Below, one piece after another: positions 10,684 through 21,094 of a DNA stretch of 64,000 bases (positions are counted from its first letter, which is position 1; each line of letters opens with the position of its first letter). The stretch is from assembly GCF_001465595.2 (NCBI RefSeq), contig NZ_CP013481.2, positions 3,472,001 to 3,536,000 of the forward strand, written 5' to 3'. The notes under the pieces were generated by a model. The model was not told the origin of the DNA, searched no databases, and saw nothing but the letters and a program-made list of their open reading frames with translations. Origin of the DNA: Pandoraea apista. GTDB lineage: Bacteria; Pseudomonadota; Gammaproteobacteria; Burkholderiales; Burkholderiaceae. A program made the position numbers and the translations under genes.

Positions 10684-13266
10684 ATGCACGCAGGCCACGG
10701 CACCGCAATCTTCTTCACGCAGCTCCTTTTACTGGTCCTCGTCGGCCGTCTGCTCGGCGAGGTAATGCAACGCCTGCGGCAGCCCGCAGTCATGGGCCAG
10801 TTGCTGGCGGGCGTGGTACTCGGCCCGTCGGTCTTCGGTGCGCTCATGCCTGCCTGGCAACATGCCGTATTCCCCGACTCGGAAGCCCAGAAAAAGATGC
10901 TCGACGCGGTCTCCGAGCTGGGGGTGCTGCTGCTTCTGCTCTCCACCGGACTGGAAACCGACCTCGGCCTCGTTCGCCGCATGAAGCGAATGGCGATCTT
11001 CGCCTCCGCAGGCGGCATGCTGATTCCGTTCGCCTGCGGGTTCGCACTCGGCTGGCATCTGCCCGATAATCTGCTGCCACACCCCGAAGCGCGACTCGTC
11101 ACCTCCCTCTTCCTCGGCACGGCACTCTCCATCTCGTCGGTCAAAGTCGTGGCCATGGTCATTCGCGAGGTGGACTACCTGCGCCGCAACATTGGCCAGA
11201 TCATTCTCGCGGCCGCCATTCTCGACGACACCACTGGCTGGATCATCATTGCGGCCATTGCCGGCTTGGGCGCGAGCGGTTCGATCGATCTCGGGCACCT
11301 GTCGTTCAGCCTCGGCGGCACGTTGCTGTTCATCGTGCTGTGCTTCACCGTCGGCAAACGGGCCGTCGCCGTGGCGGTGCGCTGGACGAACGACCGCTTC
11401 ACCAGTGAAATGCCCGTGCTGAGCGCGATTCTCGTCATCACCTTCGTGCTGGCGCTCGCGACCGACAAACTTGGCGTGCACACTGCGCTGGGCGCCTTCA
11501 TGGCAGGTGTCATGATCGGACAGTCGCCCATTCTCATCGAACAGATCGAAGCGCAGCTACGCGGGCTCATCGTCGCCCTCTTCGCCCCTGTGTTCTTCGG
11601 CGTGGCGGGGCTGTCGGTCGATCTGACGATCCTGTTCGACTGGCGAATGCTCGGGCTCGTCGCCGGCCTGATCCTGATTGCCAGCATCGGCAAATTCTCT
11701 GGATGTTTCATCGGCGGACGCCTCGGCGGCATGTCCTCGGCCGAAGCCCTGGCCCTTGCGACCGGTATGAACGCGCGCGGCTCCACCGAGATTATCGTGG
11801 CGAGCATCGGGCTGTCGCTCGGTGTCCTCAGCAAAGACCTGTTCACGATGATCGTAATCATGGCACTCATGACTACGCTCATCATGCCACCCGTGTTGCG
11901 GCGAGCGCTCGTTCGCATTCCGCTCTCTGAACAGGAGAAAGCGCGACTTGAGAAGGAGGCCGCCGAAGAGAAGGACTTCCTGCCGAACGTCGAACGCATT
12001 CTGGCCGCCGTCGACGGTAGCGCCAACGGACGCTTTGCCGCCTGGATCGCCGGCCTGACGGCCGGGGTGCGCGGCACGCTCACGACGGTGCTGGCGCCGG
12101 CACCTGCCGCCACCGACGGCGGAAAGACCGCACGCACGGCGAGCAGGTCTGCACAGGAGGCACTGGAGCCTGAAGGTGCCGGACAACGCAAACCTGCCGG
12201 GCATCACGAGAACGACGACGACCGGAACCAGGCGAACGGCAAGGGGGCCGACGACGAAGGCACCGGGCGCGACGCCTACGACATTGCCCTCGCAGCGGCC
12301 ACGCTGGCGGTGGCGCGGGCGCCTGGCACGCCGGGCGTGGAAGACGATGCGAGCCAGAATCACGCACGCGAGGCGTCGCGGCTGGTGCTGCGCGAGCGTA
12401 CGGGCAAGCCGCCCCAGAAGACCCCCGAGCTGCCGCATGGGCCGGTCAAGGAAAGCAAAACCCGGGGTGACGACGACACGCCAGCACCATCGGACGGTAG
12501 TGACACCCATGCCCCGCGACACGAGCCGGTGGGCGAAGCGCACGACGACAAGCGCGTGAGCGAGGCAACCGAGGAAGGTGATTTCGGCGCGCGTGATCCG
12601 TCTGACACTGCACATGAGCAAGAGGTATCGCACCCCGACAGCAGTCACGAAGCCACTCGAATTTCCGACGAAATCGCCAAGGGCTACGGCTTCGTGATCG
12701 CCGGATTCGACGCGCCCGGCGAGGAATCCGATTCGGATGTCCCACCGCTCCCCCTGCCCACGGGCGTCCTCCCGCTGACCAAGGCGTTCGATGGCGCAAT
12801 CGGCATCGTACTCGCGCATGGCGACCATATCCGCCAACCCGATGCGTCGCTGAATATCCTCGTCCCGGTCTCAGGCACCGACTATTCGAGGCACGCAGCC
12901 GAACTCGCCATCACGCTGGCACGGGCGGCCAACGCGCCCGTCACCGCTCTGCACGTCTCTGCACGCGTCGCGCCGGGCATGCTGCATCGGCGCTGGCGTC
13001 CGAGGGTGCTGCGCCCAGACGCCGCCGAAGCCGCGATGATGGAAAATCTCCACGCGCTGGCAGAACGAAACGGCGTAAAGCTGCGCACGCGCCTGCTCGC
13101 TGGCGGCAAGGTCGACGAAGCTGTGCTGCATCAGATCCATCACGGCAAGCACAATCTGCTCGTACTCGGCGTGCAACCGCGTTTCGGCGACCGCCTCAAC
13201 TTCGGCGCGATCTCGCACCGCCTGCTTGAAGAGCGCCGCTGTTCGGTCATTGTGCTGAGTGCGTGA
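10684..13266 (+). CDS. CPA2-family cation/proton antiporter with interrupted tandem USP domains
   Basis: 860 aa. Residues about 1-405 form a Kef/NhaP-like Na+(K+)/H+ exchanger domain with about 12 membrane spans (LLAGVVLGPSVFG, ALSISSVKVVAMV, LDDTTGWIIIAAIAG, MNARGSTEIIVASIG). The cytoplasmic part begins with a universal-stress-protein strand ERILAAVDGSANGRFAAW at about 437, which breaks off near 472. About 185 charged, low-complexity residues follow, and USP-like sequence resumes at about 660 (AKGYGFVIAGF). A second USP domain occupies about 720-860 (LNILVPVSGTDYSRHAAEL, HNLLVLGVQPRFGD). Ion specificity is unknown. It diverges from cnoX. Confidence 0.9.
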   Translation: MHAGHGTAIFFTQLLLLVLVGRLLGEVMQRLRQPAVMGQLLAGVVLGPSVFGALMPAWQHAVFPDSEAQKKMLDAVSELGVLLLLLSTGLETDLGLVRRMKRMAIFASAGGMLIPFACGFALGWHLPDNLLPHPEARLVTSLFLGTALSISSVKVVAMVIREVDYLRRNIGQIILAAAILDDTTGWIIIAAIAGLGASGSIDLGHLSFSLGGTLLFIVLCFTVGKRAVAVAVRWTNDRFTSEMPVLSAILVITFVLALATDKLGVHTALGAFMAGVMIGQSPILIEQIEAQLRGLIVALFAPVFFGVAGLSVDLTILFDWRMLGLVAGLILIASIGKFSGCFIGGRLGGMSSAEALALATGMNARGSTEIIVASIGLSLGVLSKDLFTMIVIMALMTTLIMPPVLRRALVRIPLSEQEKARLEKEAAEEKDFLPNVERILAAVDGSANGRFAAWIAGLTAGVRGTLTTVLAPAPAATDGGKTARTASRSAQEALEPEGAGQRKPAGHHENDDDRNQANGKGADDEGTGRDAYDIALAAATLAVARAPGTPGVEDDASQNHAREASRLVLRERTGKPPQKTPELPHGPVKESKTRGDDDTPAPSDGSDTHAPRHEPVGEAHDDKRVSEATEEGDFGARDPSDTAHEQEVSHPDSSHEATRISDEIAKGYGFVIAGFDAPGEESDSDVPPLPLPTGVLPLTKAFDGAIGIVLAHGDHIRQPDASLNILVPVSGTDYSRHAAELAITLARAANAPVTALHVSARVAPGMLHRRWRPRVLRPDAAEAAMMENLHALAERNGVKLRTRLLAGGKVDEAVLHQIHHGKHNLLVLGVQPRFGDRLNFGAISHRLLEERRCSVIVLSA

Positions 13267-13392
13267 CACGTCCCGCACGACTATCCGCGCTGCCGAATGC
13301 CGAGGCAAAACGCCTGCGACCGATCACCTCGATAGCAGGCGCTGGAATGCCGGGTTGCCGGATTGCCCGGCGGCGGCAACGCGGAAAACGGC

Positions 13393-14292
13393 TTATTTCG
13401 CGGTCGGCTTGCGCTCGGGCAGCGCAATCCACTCAGTCTCGCCGGGCACGGTGCCCATCTGCTGGGCCGTCCAGGCCGCCTTGGCCTGCTCGATACGTTC
13501 ACGGCTCGACGACACGAAGTTCCAGAAGATAAAGCGCTCACCGTCAAGCGGCGCGCCGCCCAACAGCATCAGCCGTGCGGGTTGGTCGCCTGCAACGATG
13601 CGCACGTCGGTGTGCGGCGCGAGCACGCCCATGCGCTGCGCCGGCAGGACTTCGTCGTTCACCGTTACCTCGCCCTGCACGGTGTAGACGGCGCGCTCGG
13701 CGTACTCGGGCGGCAGCACGAACGCGGCGCAAGGCGCCATATCGACGGCCAGATAGAAGATGGGCGAGAACACCTTCACCGGCGCCTTTTCACCGAACGC
13801 TTCCCCGAGAATCAGGCGCATATGCACGCCCGGCAGAAAGATATCGGGCAGCGACGACGCCTCATGATGCGCGAACGTCGGCTCGGTCTCTTCATCGGCC
13901 TGCGGCAGCGCGACCCACGTTTGAATGCCGTGAACGTCACCGCCGCGCTCACGTACCTCCGGCGGCGTGCGCTCAGAATGCACGATGCCGCGTCCGGCCG
14001 TCATCCAGTTCACCGCCCCCGGCGTAATGCGCTGGTCGCTACCGAGGCTGTCGCGATGCCAGATCTCGCCGTCGAACAGATAAGTGACCGTTGCCAGCCC
14101 AATGTGCGGATGCGGGCGAACGTCCATGCCCTGCCCCGGCGCCAGCGTGGCCGGGCCCATATGGTCGAAGAAGATAAACGGGCCGACCGTCTTGAATGGC
14201 AGGCTGGGCAGACTGCGTTGCACGGTAAAGGCACCAATGTCGCTCAAATGCGGCTTGAGTACGGCAAGAAAGGGGCTCGTGGAATCAGTCAT
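13393..14292 (-). CDS. pirin family protein
   Basis: 299 aa two-cupin-domain protein. The N-terminal metal-binding signature is visible: FIFFDHMGPATL, PHPHIGLATVTYLF and GRGIVHSERTP, supplying the His/Glu ligands. The C-terminal domain (ERAVYTVQGEVTVN...DVRIVAGDQPARLMLLGGAPL) is typical of pirins. Some bacterial pirins are quercetinases, while others bind metabolic enzymes; which applies here cannot be decided. It converges with the antiporter gene and diverges from greB. Confidence 0.93.
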   Translation of the reverse strand: MTDSTSPFLAVLKPHLSDIGAFTVQRSLPSLPFKTVGPFIFFDHMGPATLAPGQGMDVRPHPHIGLATVTYLFDGEIWHRDSLGSDQRITPGAVNWMTAGRGIVHSERTPPEVRERGGDVHGIQTWVALPQADEETEPTFAHHEASSLPDIFLPGVHMRLILGEAFGEKAPVKVFSPIFYLAVDMAPCAAFVLPPEYAERAVYTVQGEVTVNDEVLPAQRMGVLAPHTDVRIVAGDQPARLMLLGGAPLDGERFIFWNFVSSSRERIEQAKAAWTAQQMGTVPGETEWIALPERKPTAK

Positions 14293-14493
14293 TGCGCGAT
14301 TCTCCTGCGGTCATGGGGGCGGGCTGCATCGATTGTAGAGGACATTGGCGAGGCACTCCATGACACCTGAGCATGATTGCCGGATGGCCAATTCGGGCAA
14401 ATCGGGCTCGCGCACATGGCTGAGGCACATCGAACCTATAATGCAGGCATCCCGAAACGCATTTCTGCACGCGCTCGTTGCGTGCCTGGACTT

Positions 14494-15054
14494 ATGAACA
14501 AAGCCTTCGTCAAGGAAGACAGCGGCGACGACGATGACGATCTCGACGCCGGTGCCCCGGAAATTCCGGCGGGCACCAAGAACTACATCACACCGGCCGG
14601 CTACCGTCGCCTGAAGGACGAATTGCTCGACCTGATCGACAATCAGCGCCCCGAAGTCGTGAAAATCGTATCGTGGGCGGCATCCAATGGCGATCGCTCG
14701 GAGAACGGCGACTACATTTACGGCAAGCGGCGTTTGCGCGAAATCGACCGGCGTATCCGCTTTCTCACGCGACGCCTCGACAATGCGGAAGTCGTCGACA
14801 CGCGCCGTCAGGAGAACGTCGATCAGGTGTTTTTCGGTGCAGAGGTGACCTATGCCGATAGCAAGGGCGACGAACACAAGATCATGATCGTCGGCATCGA
14901 CGAAGTCGATCTCGACCGGGGACATGTCAGTTGGATTTCGCCCATCGCCCGCGCGATCACCAAGGCGAAGATCGGCGACACGGTGCCGCTGCGCACCCCG
15001 GCCGGACTCGAACAGATCGAGATCCTGGACGTGCACTATCCGCCGTCGGAATGA
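14494..15054 (+). CDS. greB: transcription elongation factor GreB
   Basis: 186 aa from ATG 14494. An upstream extension to 14377 is open but does not look like Gre protein. A very acidic N-terminal stretch (residues about 8-17) precedes the Gre coiled coil (YITPAGYRRLKDELLDL; ASNGDRSENGDYIYGKRRL), whose tip acidic pair stimulates RNA cleavage in backtracked RNA polymerase. The C-terminal FKBP-like domain ends ISPIARAITKAKIGD...EIL. It converges on spoT with a shared terminator between. GreB is chosen over GreA because of the long basic coiled coil and RR-rich segment. Confidence 0.94.
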   Translation: MNKAFVKEDSGDDDDDLDAGAPEIPAGTKNYITPAGYRRLKDELLDLIDNQRPEVVKIVSWAASNGDRSENGDYIYGKRRLREIDRRIRFLTRRLDNAEVVDTRRQENVDQVFFGAEVTYADSKGDEHKIMIVGIDEVDLDRGHVSWISPIARAITKAKIGDTVPLRTPAGLEQIEILDVHYPPSE

Positions 15055-15100
15055 CAACGACGCTCACGAGAACTTTCAGCGTCTGAAAAATCGCGGCAGA

Positions 15101-15141
15101 GACGGTGCCGGCGCGCCACGATCGACGGGGCGCCGGCCGTC
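15101..15141. terminator. bidirectional hairpin between greB and spoT
   Basis: GACGG-GCCGGCGC (15101-15114) pairs with GCGCCGG-CCGTC (15130-15141), with one mismatch bulge and a 15-nt loop. It sits in the 90-nt gap between convergent greB and spoT, so it can serve both. It lacks a clear T tract. Confidence 0.6.
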
Positions 15142-15144
15142 TCG

Positions 15145-17559
15145 TCAGAAGTTACCGCGTTCGCGCGCCACGCGCATGGCGTGCAGTTCTTCCTGATGGC
15201 GCTCGCTCGGACGCTCGCGCGCCACACGCATCACATCGGGATTCACACGGATACGGCGCATCACGTTGGCCAGATGCACGCGGTCGCTCACCTGAATGAG
15301 GAAGCGCAGCGTGGCCGATTCGTCCGGCACCACTTCATCCATGCCAATGTGCACAATGTTGGCGTCAGACGCGGTAATGTCGGCTGCCACCCGCGAAAAC
15401 ACGCCGCGGTTGTGATGCACGAGCACCTTGATCCCAACGTCGAACAAACGTCCCGGCTGCGGCGCCCACGCAACGTCGATCCAGCGGGTCGGATCCTTGC
15501 GATGAATGCGGCGGGCGACCGGGCAGTCGGTCGTGTGGATCGCCATGCCCAGACCGATACCGATATACCCCATGATGGCGTCGCCCGGAATCGGACGGCA
15601 GCACGACGAGAACTGCACCGACATGCCTTCCGTCCCCGTGATGAGCACCGGCGGGCCAACGTTCTCGTCGCCTGTGCGCGGCGAATCGGGATCGTCCGGG
15701 CTATCGGTGTCATTCTCGCTTTCCTTGCCCGACAAGAGCACGGCCAGACGCTTGGCCATAACAGCCGCCACGCGGCGTCCGAGCCCGATGTCCGCGAAGA
15801 TGTCCTGCCGGTCCTTGTTACCGGTCCACTGCGCGAGCTTGTCCCAGATCTCCGGCGAAATCTCGCTCATCGTCAGGCCATAGCCCTTGAGCGCCTGTTC
15901 GACCAGACGCTCGCCAAGCTGCACCGACTCGGCGAAACGCATCGTCTTGAGGTAATGACGAATGGCCGAGCGCGCCTTGCCCGTGCGCACGAACCCGAGC
16001 CAGACAGGGTTCGGCTTGGAATACGGCGCGGTGATGACTTCCACGATATCGCCATTCTTCAACTCGGTGCGAAGCGGCAGCAACTCGTTGTTGATCTTGA
16101 CGGCAACACACTGATTACCCAGATCGCTGTGCACCGAATAGGCAAAGTCGAGCGCCGTCGCACCGCGCGGCAGCGCCATGATGCGCGCCTTGGGCGTGAA
16201 GACGTAAACGGCGTCGGGGAACAGGTCGATCTTGACGTGTTCGAGGAACTCGGTCGAATCGCCGGTCTCGCTTTGAATGTCGAGCAACGACTGCAACCAT
16301 TGATGCGCATGCTTCTGCACATCGTTCATATCTGCGCCACCGTTCTTGTACAGCCAGTGGGCAGCCACGCCCGCCTCCGCGATCTCGTGCATGCGGCGCG
16401 TGCGAATCTGAAATTCGATGGGGGTACCGAAGGGGCCCACCAGGGTCGTGTGCAACGACTGGTAGCCATTAACCTTCGGGATTGCAATGTAGTCCTTGAA
16501 CTTGCCCGGTACCGGCTTGTAGAGCGCGTGCAGAACACCGAGCGACAGATAACACTGCGCATTCGACTCGACCACAACGCGGAAGCCATACACGTCGAGC
16601 ACCTGCGAGAACGACAGTTGCTTTTCCTGCATCTTGTTATAGATGCTGAAGAGCGTTTTCTCGCGGCCAAAGACGTCGGCACTCACACCGCCATCGGTGA
16701 GCGCCTTCTCGACGGCGTCGAGGATCTTGCCGACCACTTCGCGCCGGTTGCCGCGCGCGGCCTTCACGGCCTTGTCGAGCACGGCGTAGCGACGCGGATG
16801 ATAATTCGCGAAGCTCAGGTCCTGAAGCTCGCGGTAGGTATTGTTCAGACCGAGACGGTGCGCAATGGGCGCATAGATGTCGAGCGTCTCGCGCGCCACG
16901 CGGCGCCGCTTTTCCGTCGACGTGACGCCCAGCGTGCGCATGTTGTGCAGGCGGTCCGCGAGCTTAACGAGGATGACGCGAACATCGCGCGCCATCGCCA
17001 GCAGCATCTTGCGGAAACTCTCGGCCTGCGCTTCCTCCCGGCTGCGAAACTCCATCTTGTCGAGTTTCGACAGACCGTCGACCAGTTCTGCGACCTTCGG
17101 GCCGAATCGCTCGGCGAGCTCGGCCTTGGTCACCCCCTGGTCTTCCATCACGTCGTGCAACAGGGCGGCCATGATCGACTGCGCATCGAGTTTCCACTCG
17201 GCACAGATCTCGGCAACGGCAACGGGATGGGTGATGTAGGGTTGTCCGCTCTGGCGATATTGGCCCAGGTGGGCCTCGTCGCTGAACTGGAATGCCTCTT
17301 TGATTTGCGCGAGATCGCTTTCCTTGAGGTATTCCCCAAGCATGCCCTTCAGACGGGCAATCGAAACGACCTCATGCTTACGCGGCTGCTCAGGCGTTGC
17401 GGTCGGACCGAACAAATGCCGGTACGACTGCTCTAGCAGCGCATCGATGTATTGCCGCGTGGCGCTTTCGCCCTTCTTTTTCTTGCGCTCGGGCTTCGGC
17501 TCCCCCGCTTTGGGTTCATCCGCAGCGATGGACGCGGCCGGTGATTTCGCATGACTCAT
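15145..17559 (-). CDS. spoT: bifunctional (p)ppGpp synthetase/hydrolase SpoT
   Basis: 804 aa RelA/SpoT homologue. The HD hydrolase domain has LLHDVMEDQG (HD at residues 135-136, intact). The synthetase domain includes YGFRVVVES and KFKDYIAIPKVNGYQSLH. A TGS domain (DLFPDAVYVFTPKARI) and a C-terminal ACT domain (FDVGIKVLVHHNRGVFSRVA) complete the standard order. The intact HD motif marks a SpoT/Rel-type enzyme able to degrade (p)ppGpp rather than a RelA-type. The lysine-rich N-terminus is about 60 residues. It follows rpoZ at 60 nt, preserving the proteobacterial gmk-rpoZ-spoT order. Confidence 0.96.
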   Translation of the reverse strand: MSHAKSPAASIAADEPKAGEPKPERKKKKGESATRQYIDALLEQSYRHLFGPTATPEQPRKHEVVSIARLKGMLGEYLKESDLAQIKEAFQFSDEAHLGQYRQSGQPYITHPVAVAEICAEWKLDAQSIMAALLHDVMEDQGVTKAELAERFGPKVAELVDGLSKLDKMEFRSREEAQAESFRKMLLAMARDVRVILVKLADRLHNMRTLGVTSTEKRRRVARETLDIYAPIAHRLGLNNTYRELQDLSFANYHPRRYAVLDKAVKAARGNRREVVGKILDAVEKALTDGGVSADVFGREKTLFSIYNKMQEKQLSFSQVLDVYGFRVVVESNAQCYLSLGVLHALYKPVPGKFKDYIAIPKVNGYQSLHTTLVGPFGTPIEFQIRTRRMHEIAEAGVAAHWLYKNGGADMNDVQKHAHQWLQSLLDIQSETGDSTEFLEHVKIDLFPDAVYVFTPKARIMALPRGATALDFAYSVHSDLGNQCVAVKINNELLPLRTELKNGDIVEVITAPYSKPNPVWLGFVRTGKARSAIRHYLKTMRFAESVQLGERLVEQALKGYGLTMSEISPEIWDKLAQWTGNKDRQDIFADIGLGRRVAAVMAKRLAVLLSGKESENDTDSPDDPDSPRTGDENVGPPVLITGTEGMSVQFSSCCRPIPGDAIMGYIGIGLGMAIHTTDCPVARRIHRKDPTRWIDVAWAPQPGRLFDVGIKVLVHHNRGVFSRVAADITASDANIVHIGMDEVVPDESATLRFLIQVSDRVHLANVMRRIRVNPDVMRVARERPSERHQEELHAMRVARERGNF

Positions 17560-17619
17560 ACGTGTACCTGCATCGTCGAGCGGCCCGGAACGTCACATCG
17601 CATCAGTGCAGTCTCCTGA

Positions 17620-17826
17620 TCAGAGCGGCACTTTCTTGAGCATCTCGATGCCCACCTGACCCGCAGCGATTTCGCGCAGCGCGACAACGGTAGGCTTGTC
17701 CTTGTTGTTCTCGAGCTTCGGCGTGTGACCTTGCGCCAGTTGGCGGGCGCGGTAGGTCGCGGCGAGTGCCAACTCGAAGCGATTCGGGATTCTTTTCAGG
17801 CAGTCTTCAACGGTAATACGGGCCAT
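17620..17826 (-). CDS. rpoZ: RNA polymerase omega subunit
   Basis: 68 aa, typical length. [19 protein letters not shown] and [11 protein letters not shown] are the conserved omega N-terminal motifs. Omega binds the beta-prime C-terminus, helps assemble RNA polymerase and in proteobacteria forms part of a ppGpp site. Its position between gmk and spoT is conserved. An AAGGAGG-like site (CTTCCTT complement) sits just upstream of the start. Confidence 0.97.
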   Translation of the reverse strand: MARITVEDCLKRIPNRFELALAATYRARQLAQGHTPKLENNKDKPTVVALREIAAGQVGIEMLKKVPL

Positions 17827-17916
17827 AAGGAGGTTCCTTCTTGATATAAGGCGTATTCTATCGCAGCCGGCGCAGGCTCGCGCAAAACGCGAGCGCCACC
17901 GGCCAAGCGCAGGGGG

Positions 17917-18594
17917 TTACGGGTGCTCGTTCGGCGCGTGGATGTCCAGATCCGTGAACAATGTCTTGTGCCGGGCGTACTGGGAAGCGAAGCGCAAACG
18001 CACCGCAGTGAAGACCGATTGCAGTTGGTCGAGGGCACGCTGGAATTCGTCGTTGATGATGATGAAATCCGCTTCGGGCGCGTGGGCGATTTCGCCGCCG
18101 GCCGCCAGAAGACGACGTGCGATCACCTTCGGCTCGTCTGTGCCGCGCTTCTTCAGCCGCGCTTCGAGCGCCTCGATGGACGGCGGCAGAATGAAAATGC
18201 CGACCGCATTCGAAAAGCGCTTGCGCACCTGTTGCGCACCCTGCCAATCGATCTCCAGCAGCACGTCCCGGCCTTCGCGCATCTGCTCTTCGATCCACAC
18301 GCGCGACGTGCCGTAGTAGTTGCCATGCACTTCGGCACTTTCCAGAAACTCGCCGCGCTTGCGGCGCTCCAGAAACTGCTCGACGGAGATGAAGTTGTAA
18401 TGCACGCCCTCTTCCTCGTTCGGACGCGGTGCGCGCGTGGTGCACGAGATCGACAGGCGAACCTCGCTGTCCTGCGCGAGCAACGCGTTGACGAGCGTGG
18501 ACTTGCCCGCGCCCGACGGGGCGACCACCATGAACAGATTGCCGGGATACTCGGCATGCAGCGCGGGGGGCGTGACTTGCGATTGCGGGGTCAT
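17917..18594 (-). CDS. gmk: guanylate kinase
   Basis: 225 aa. Phosphorylates GMP to GDP. The P-loop [17 protein letters not shown] lies at residues about 22-38, and the GMP-binding region contains [17 protein letters not shown] and [16 protein letters not shown]. It is slightly longer than E. coli Gmk owing to an N-terminal extension of about 18 residues. yicC lies 5 nt upstream on the same strand and rpoZ 90 nt downstream, so yicC-gmk-rpoZ-spoT probably form one unit. Confidence 0.96.
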   Translation of the reverse strand: MTPQSQVTPPALHAEYPGNLFMVVAPSGAGKSTLVNALLAQDSEVRLSISCTTRAPRPNEEEGVHYNFISVEQFLERRKRGEFLESAEVHGNYYGTSRVWIEEQMREGRDVLLEIDWQGAQQVRKRFSNAVGIFILPPSIEALEARLKKRGTDEPKVIARRLLAAGGEIAHAPEADFIIINDEFQRALDQLQSVFTAVRLRFASQYARHKTLFTDLDIHAPNEHP

Positions 18595-18599
18595 GCGAC

Positions 18600-19529
18600 T
18601 TACTCCAGATTCTGCACTTGCTCTCGCATCTGCTCGATGTAGAGCTTGAGCTCCATCGAGGCATCGGCGAGTTCCTTCGAGGCGGCCTTCGAGCCGAGCG
18701 TATTCGCTTCGCGATTGAGCTCCTGCATCATGAAGTCCAGCCGTTTGCCGACCAACCCTCCCTTGTCGAGGATGTGGCGGGTTTCCTTCAGGTGAGCGTC
18801 CAGGCGCGTGAGTTCTTCCGCCACGTCGATACGCACGCCATACATCGTCACTTCCTGACGAATGCGTTCGGCGATTTCCTCCTTGCCGGGCGCGGCCGAG
18901 CCTTCCGGCACGACGACACCCAGCGCCTCCTGCAGCCGATCGATGATCTTCTGCTGATGGCGCGAGATCAGCTCCGGCACCAGCGGCTGCAAGCCGGTGA
19001 GGATCTTCTCCATGTTCTCGATACGCTCGATGAGGCTGGCCTTGAGCTGCGCACCTTCACGTTTGCGTACGTCGACGAGATCGCCGATGGCGGCGCGTCC
19101 GGCATCGATCACCGCGTCGCGCAGCGCTTCGGCAGTCACCGACTCTTCGCCGAGCACGCCCGGCCAGCGCAGAATTTCGCCAGTGCGCATACGTTCCGCG
19201 TCCGGGAAAATCGCGAGAACCTGCTGTTCGAGTTCGGAGAGTTGTTTGACGGCGTCGAGATTGAGCGCACCGTTCGTGCCACTCTCGGGACGCTGCACAT
19301 TGATACGAATATCGACCTTACCGCGCGAGAGCTTCGCAGTGAGCGCTTCGCGCAGCACTGGCTCGCAGGCACGCGCTTCTTCCGGCATACGGAATGCCAG
19401 ATCGAGGAAGCGCGAATTAACCGTGCGCAATTCGACCGACACGCTCGCGCCTGCGGCTCCATCGGCATGCGCAATGTCGCGCGTGACGCTGGCGTAGCCG
19501 GTCATACTGTAGATGTTGTTGTCTTTCAT
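18600..19529 (-). CDS. yicC: YicC family protein (endoribonuclease-like)
   Basis: 309 aa from ATG 19529; a GTG at 19547 would add six residues and has GAGG close by, so the start is uncertain. The N-terminal family mark is [13 protein letters not shown], and the C-terminal DUF1732 part includes [17 protein letters not shown] and [17 protein letters not shown]. YicC proteins act on RNA in E. coli and B. subtilis, affecting small-RNA decay. It is directly upstream of gmk (5 nt gap) and divergent from rph across about 200 nt that hold both promoters. Confidence 0.94.
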   Translation of the reverse strand: MKDNNIYSMTGYASVTRDIAHADGAAGASVSVELRTVNSRFLDLAFRMPEEARACEPVLREALTAKLSRGKVDIRINVQRPESGTNGALNLDAVKQLSELEQQVLAIFPDAERMRTGEILRWPGVLGEESVTAEALRDAVIDAGRAAIGDLVDVRKREGAQLKASLIERIENMEKILTGLQPLVPELISRHQQKIIDRLQEALGVVVPEGSAAPGKEEIAERIRQEVTMYGVRIDVAEELTRLDAHLKETRHILDKGGLVGKRLDFMMQELNREANTLGSKAASKELADASMELKLYIEQMREQVQNLE

Positions 19530-19740
19530 CGGGGTGTCCGGTACCACAGCCTCGTGACAGTTTTTCAGCGAGGGGGTGCAGCAATCGGATTCGCATGCAT
19601 GGATGAAACGCGATTATCGCATTTTCCTGCCTTGTCCTCAGGAATCGGCACGCGGCGCCGGGCGGCGATGCCAGGCTCGACGCATTTAGCGATACCATTC
19701 GGGTATTGCCGCATAAATTCACCTCGCAGGACATTCACTC

Positions 19741-20469
<729 letters not shown>

Positions 20470-20471
20470 CG

Positions 20472-21089
20472 ATGGCGATGCACAAGATCGTGCTGGCGTC
20501 TAACAACCCGGGCAAGCTGCGCGAGTTCGCCTCGTTGTTCGAGCCGCTCGGCATCGAGTTGGTGCCGCAGGGCATGCTTGGCGTTTCCGAAGCCGAAGAA
20601 CCCCACGTGACCTTTATCGAGAACGCCTTGGCGAAGGCGCGGCATGCTGCGGCGGCGACCGGACTGCCGGCACTGGCGGACGATTCCGGCCTGTGTGTGC
20701 CGATCCTCGGCGGCGCCCCGGGCGTATATTCCGCGCGCTACGCCGCCCGTGCCGGGCGCGAAAAATCGGATGCCGCGAACAACCGTCATCTGATCGAACA
20801 ACTCGCACCGCACGCCGACACCCCCGGCTATCGCGACGCCTATTACTTCGCAGCGCTCGTACTGGTGCGTCATGCCGAAGATCCGCAGCCAATCATTGCC
20901 GAGGGCCGTTGGGATGGCGAGATCGTCGACACGCCACGCGGCGCACACGGTTTCGGCTACGATCCGCATTTCCTCATCCGCTCGTTGAATCAAACGGCTG
21001 CGGAACTCGATCCCGCCGTCAAGAACGCCCATAGCCACCGGGCGCGCGCCTTGCGCGTACTGCTGGAAAAAATGGGCCGGGAGGCGTGA
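20472..21089 (+). CDS. rdgB: XTP/dITP diphosphatase (RdgB/HAM1)
   Basis: 205 aa from ATG 20472 (MAMHKIVLASNNPGK). Removes non-canonical purine triphosphates (ITP, XTP) from the nucleotide pool. Motifs: SNNPGKLREF substrate loop, LPALADDSGLCVPIL and AHGFGYDPHFLI. It lies 2 nt after rph and abuts hemW, whose ribosome binding site lies in the last codons of rdgB. Confidence 0.96.
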   Translation: MAMHKIVLASNNPGKLREFASLFEPLGIELVPQGMLGVSEAEEPHVTFIENALAKARHAAAATGLPALADDSGLCVPILGGAPGVYSARYAARAGREKSDAANNRHLIEQLAPHADTPGYRDAYYFAALVLVRHAEDPQPIIAEGRWDGEIVDTPRGAHGFGYDPHFLIRSLNQTAAELDPAVKNAHSHRARALRVLLEKMGREA

Positions 21090-21094
21090 GCGGT

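Noticed and set aside
11557..12837. 426-codon minus-strand frame opposite the antiporter insert
   Set aside because: Considered as an overlapping gene explaining the odd insert, but it has no domain, no ribosome site and shadow-like composition.
15181..17436. 751-codon plus-strand frame
   Set aside because: Antisense to spoT; no domains and very Arg/His-rich.
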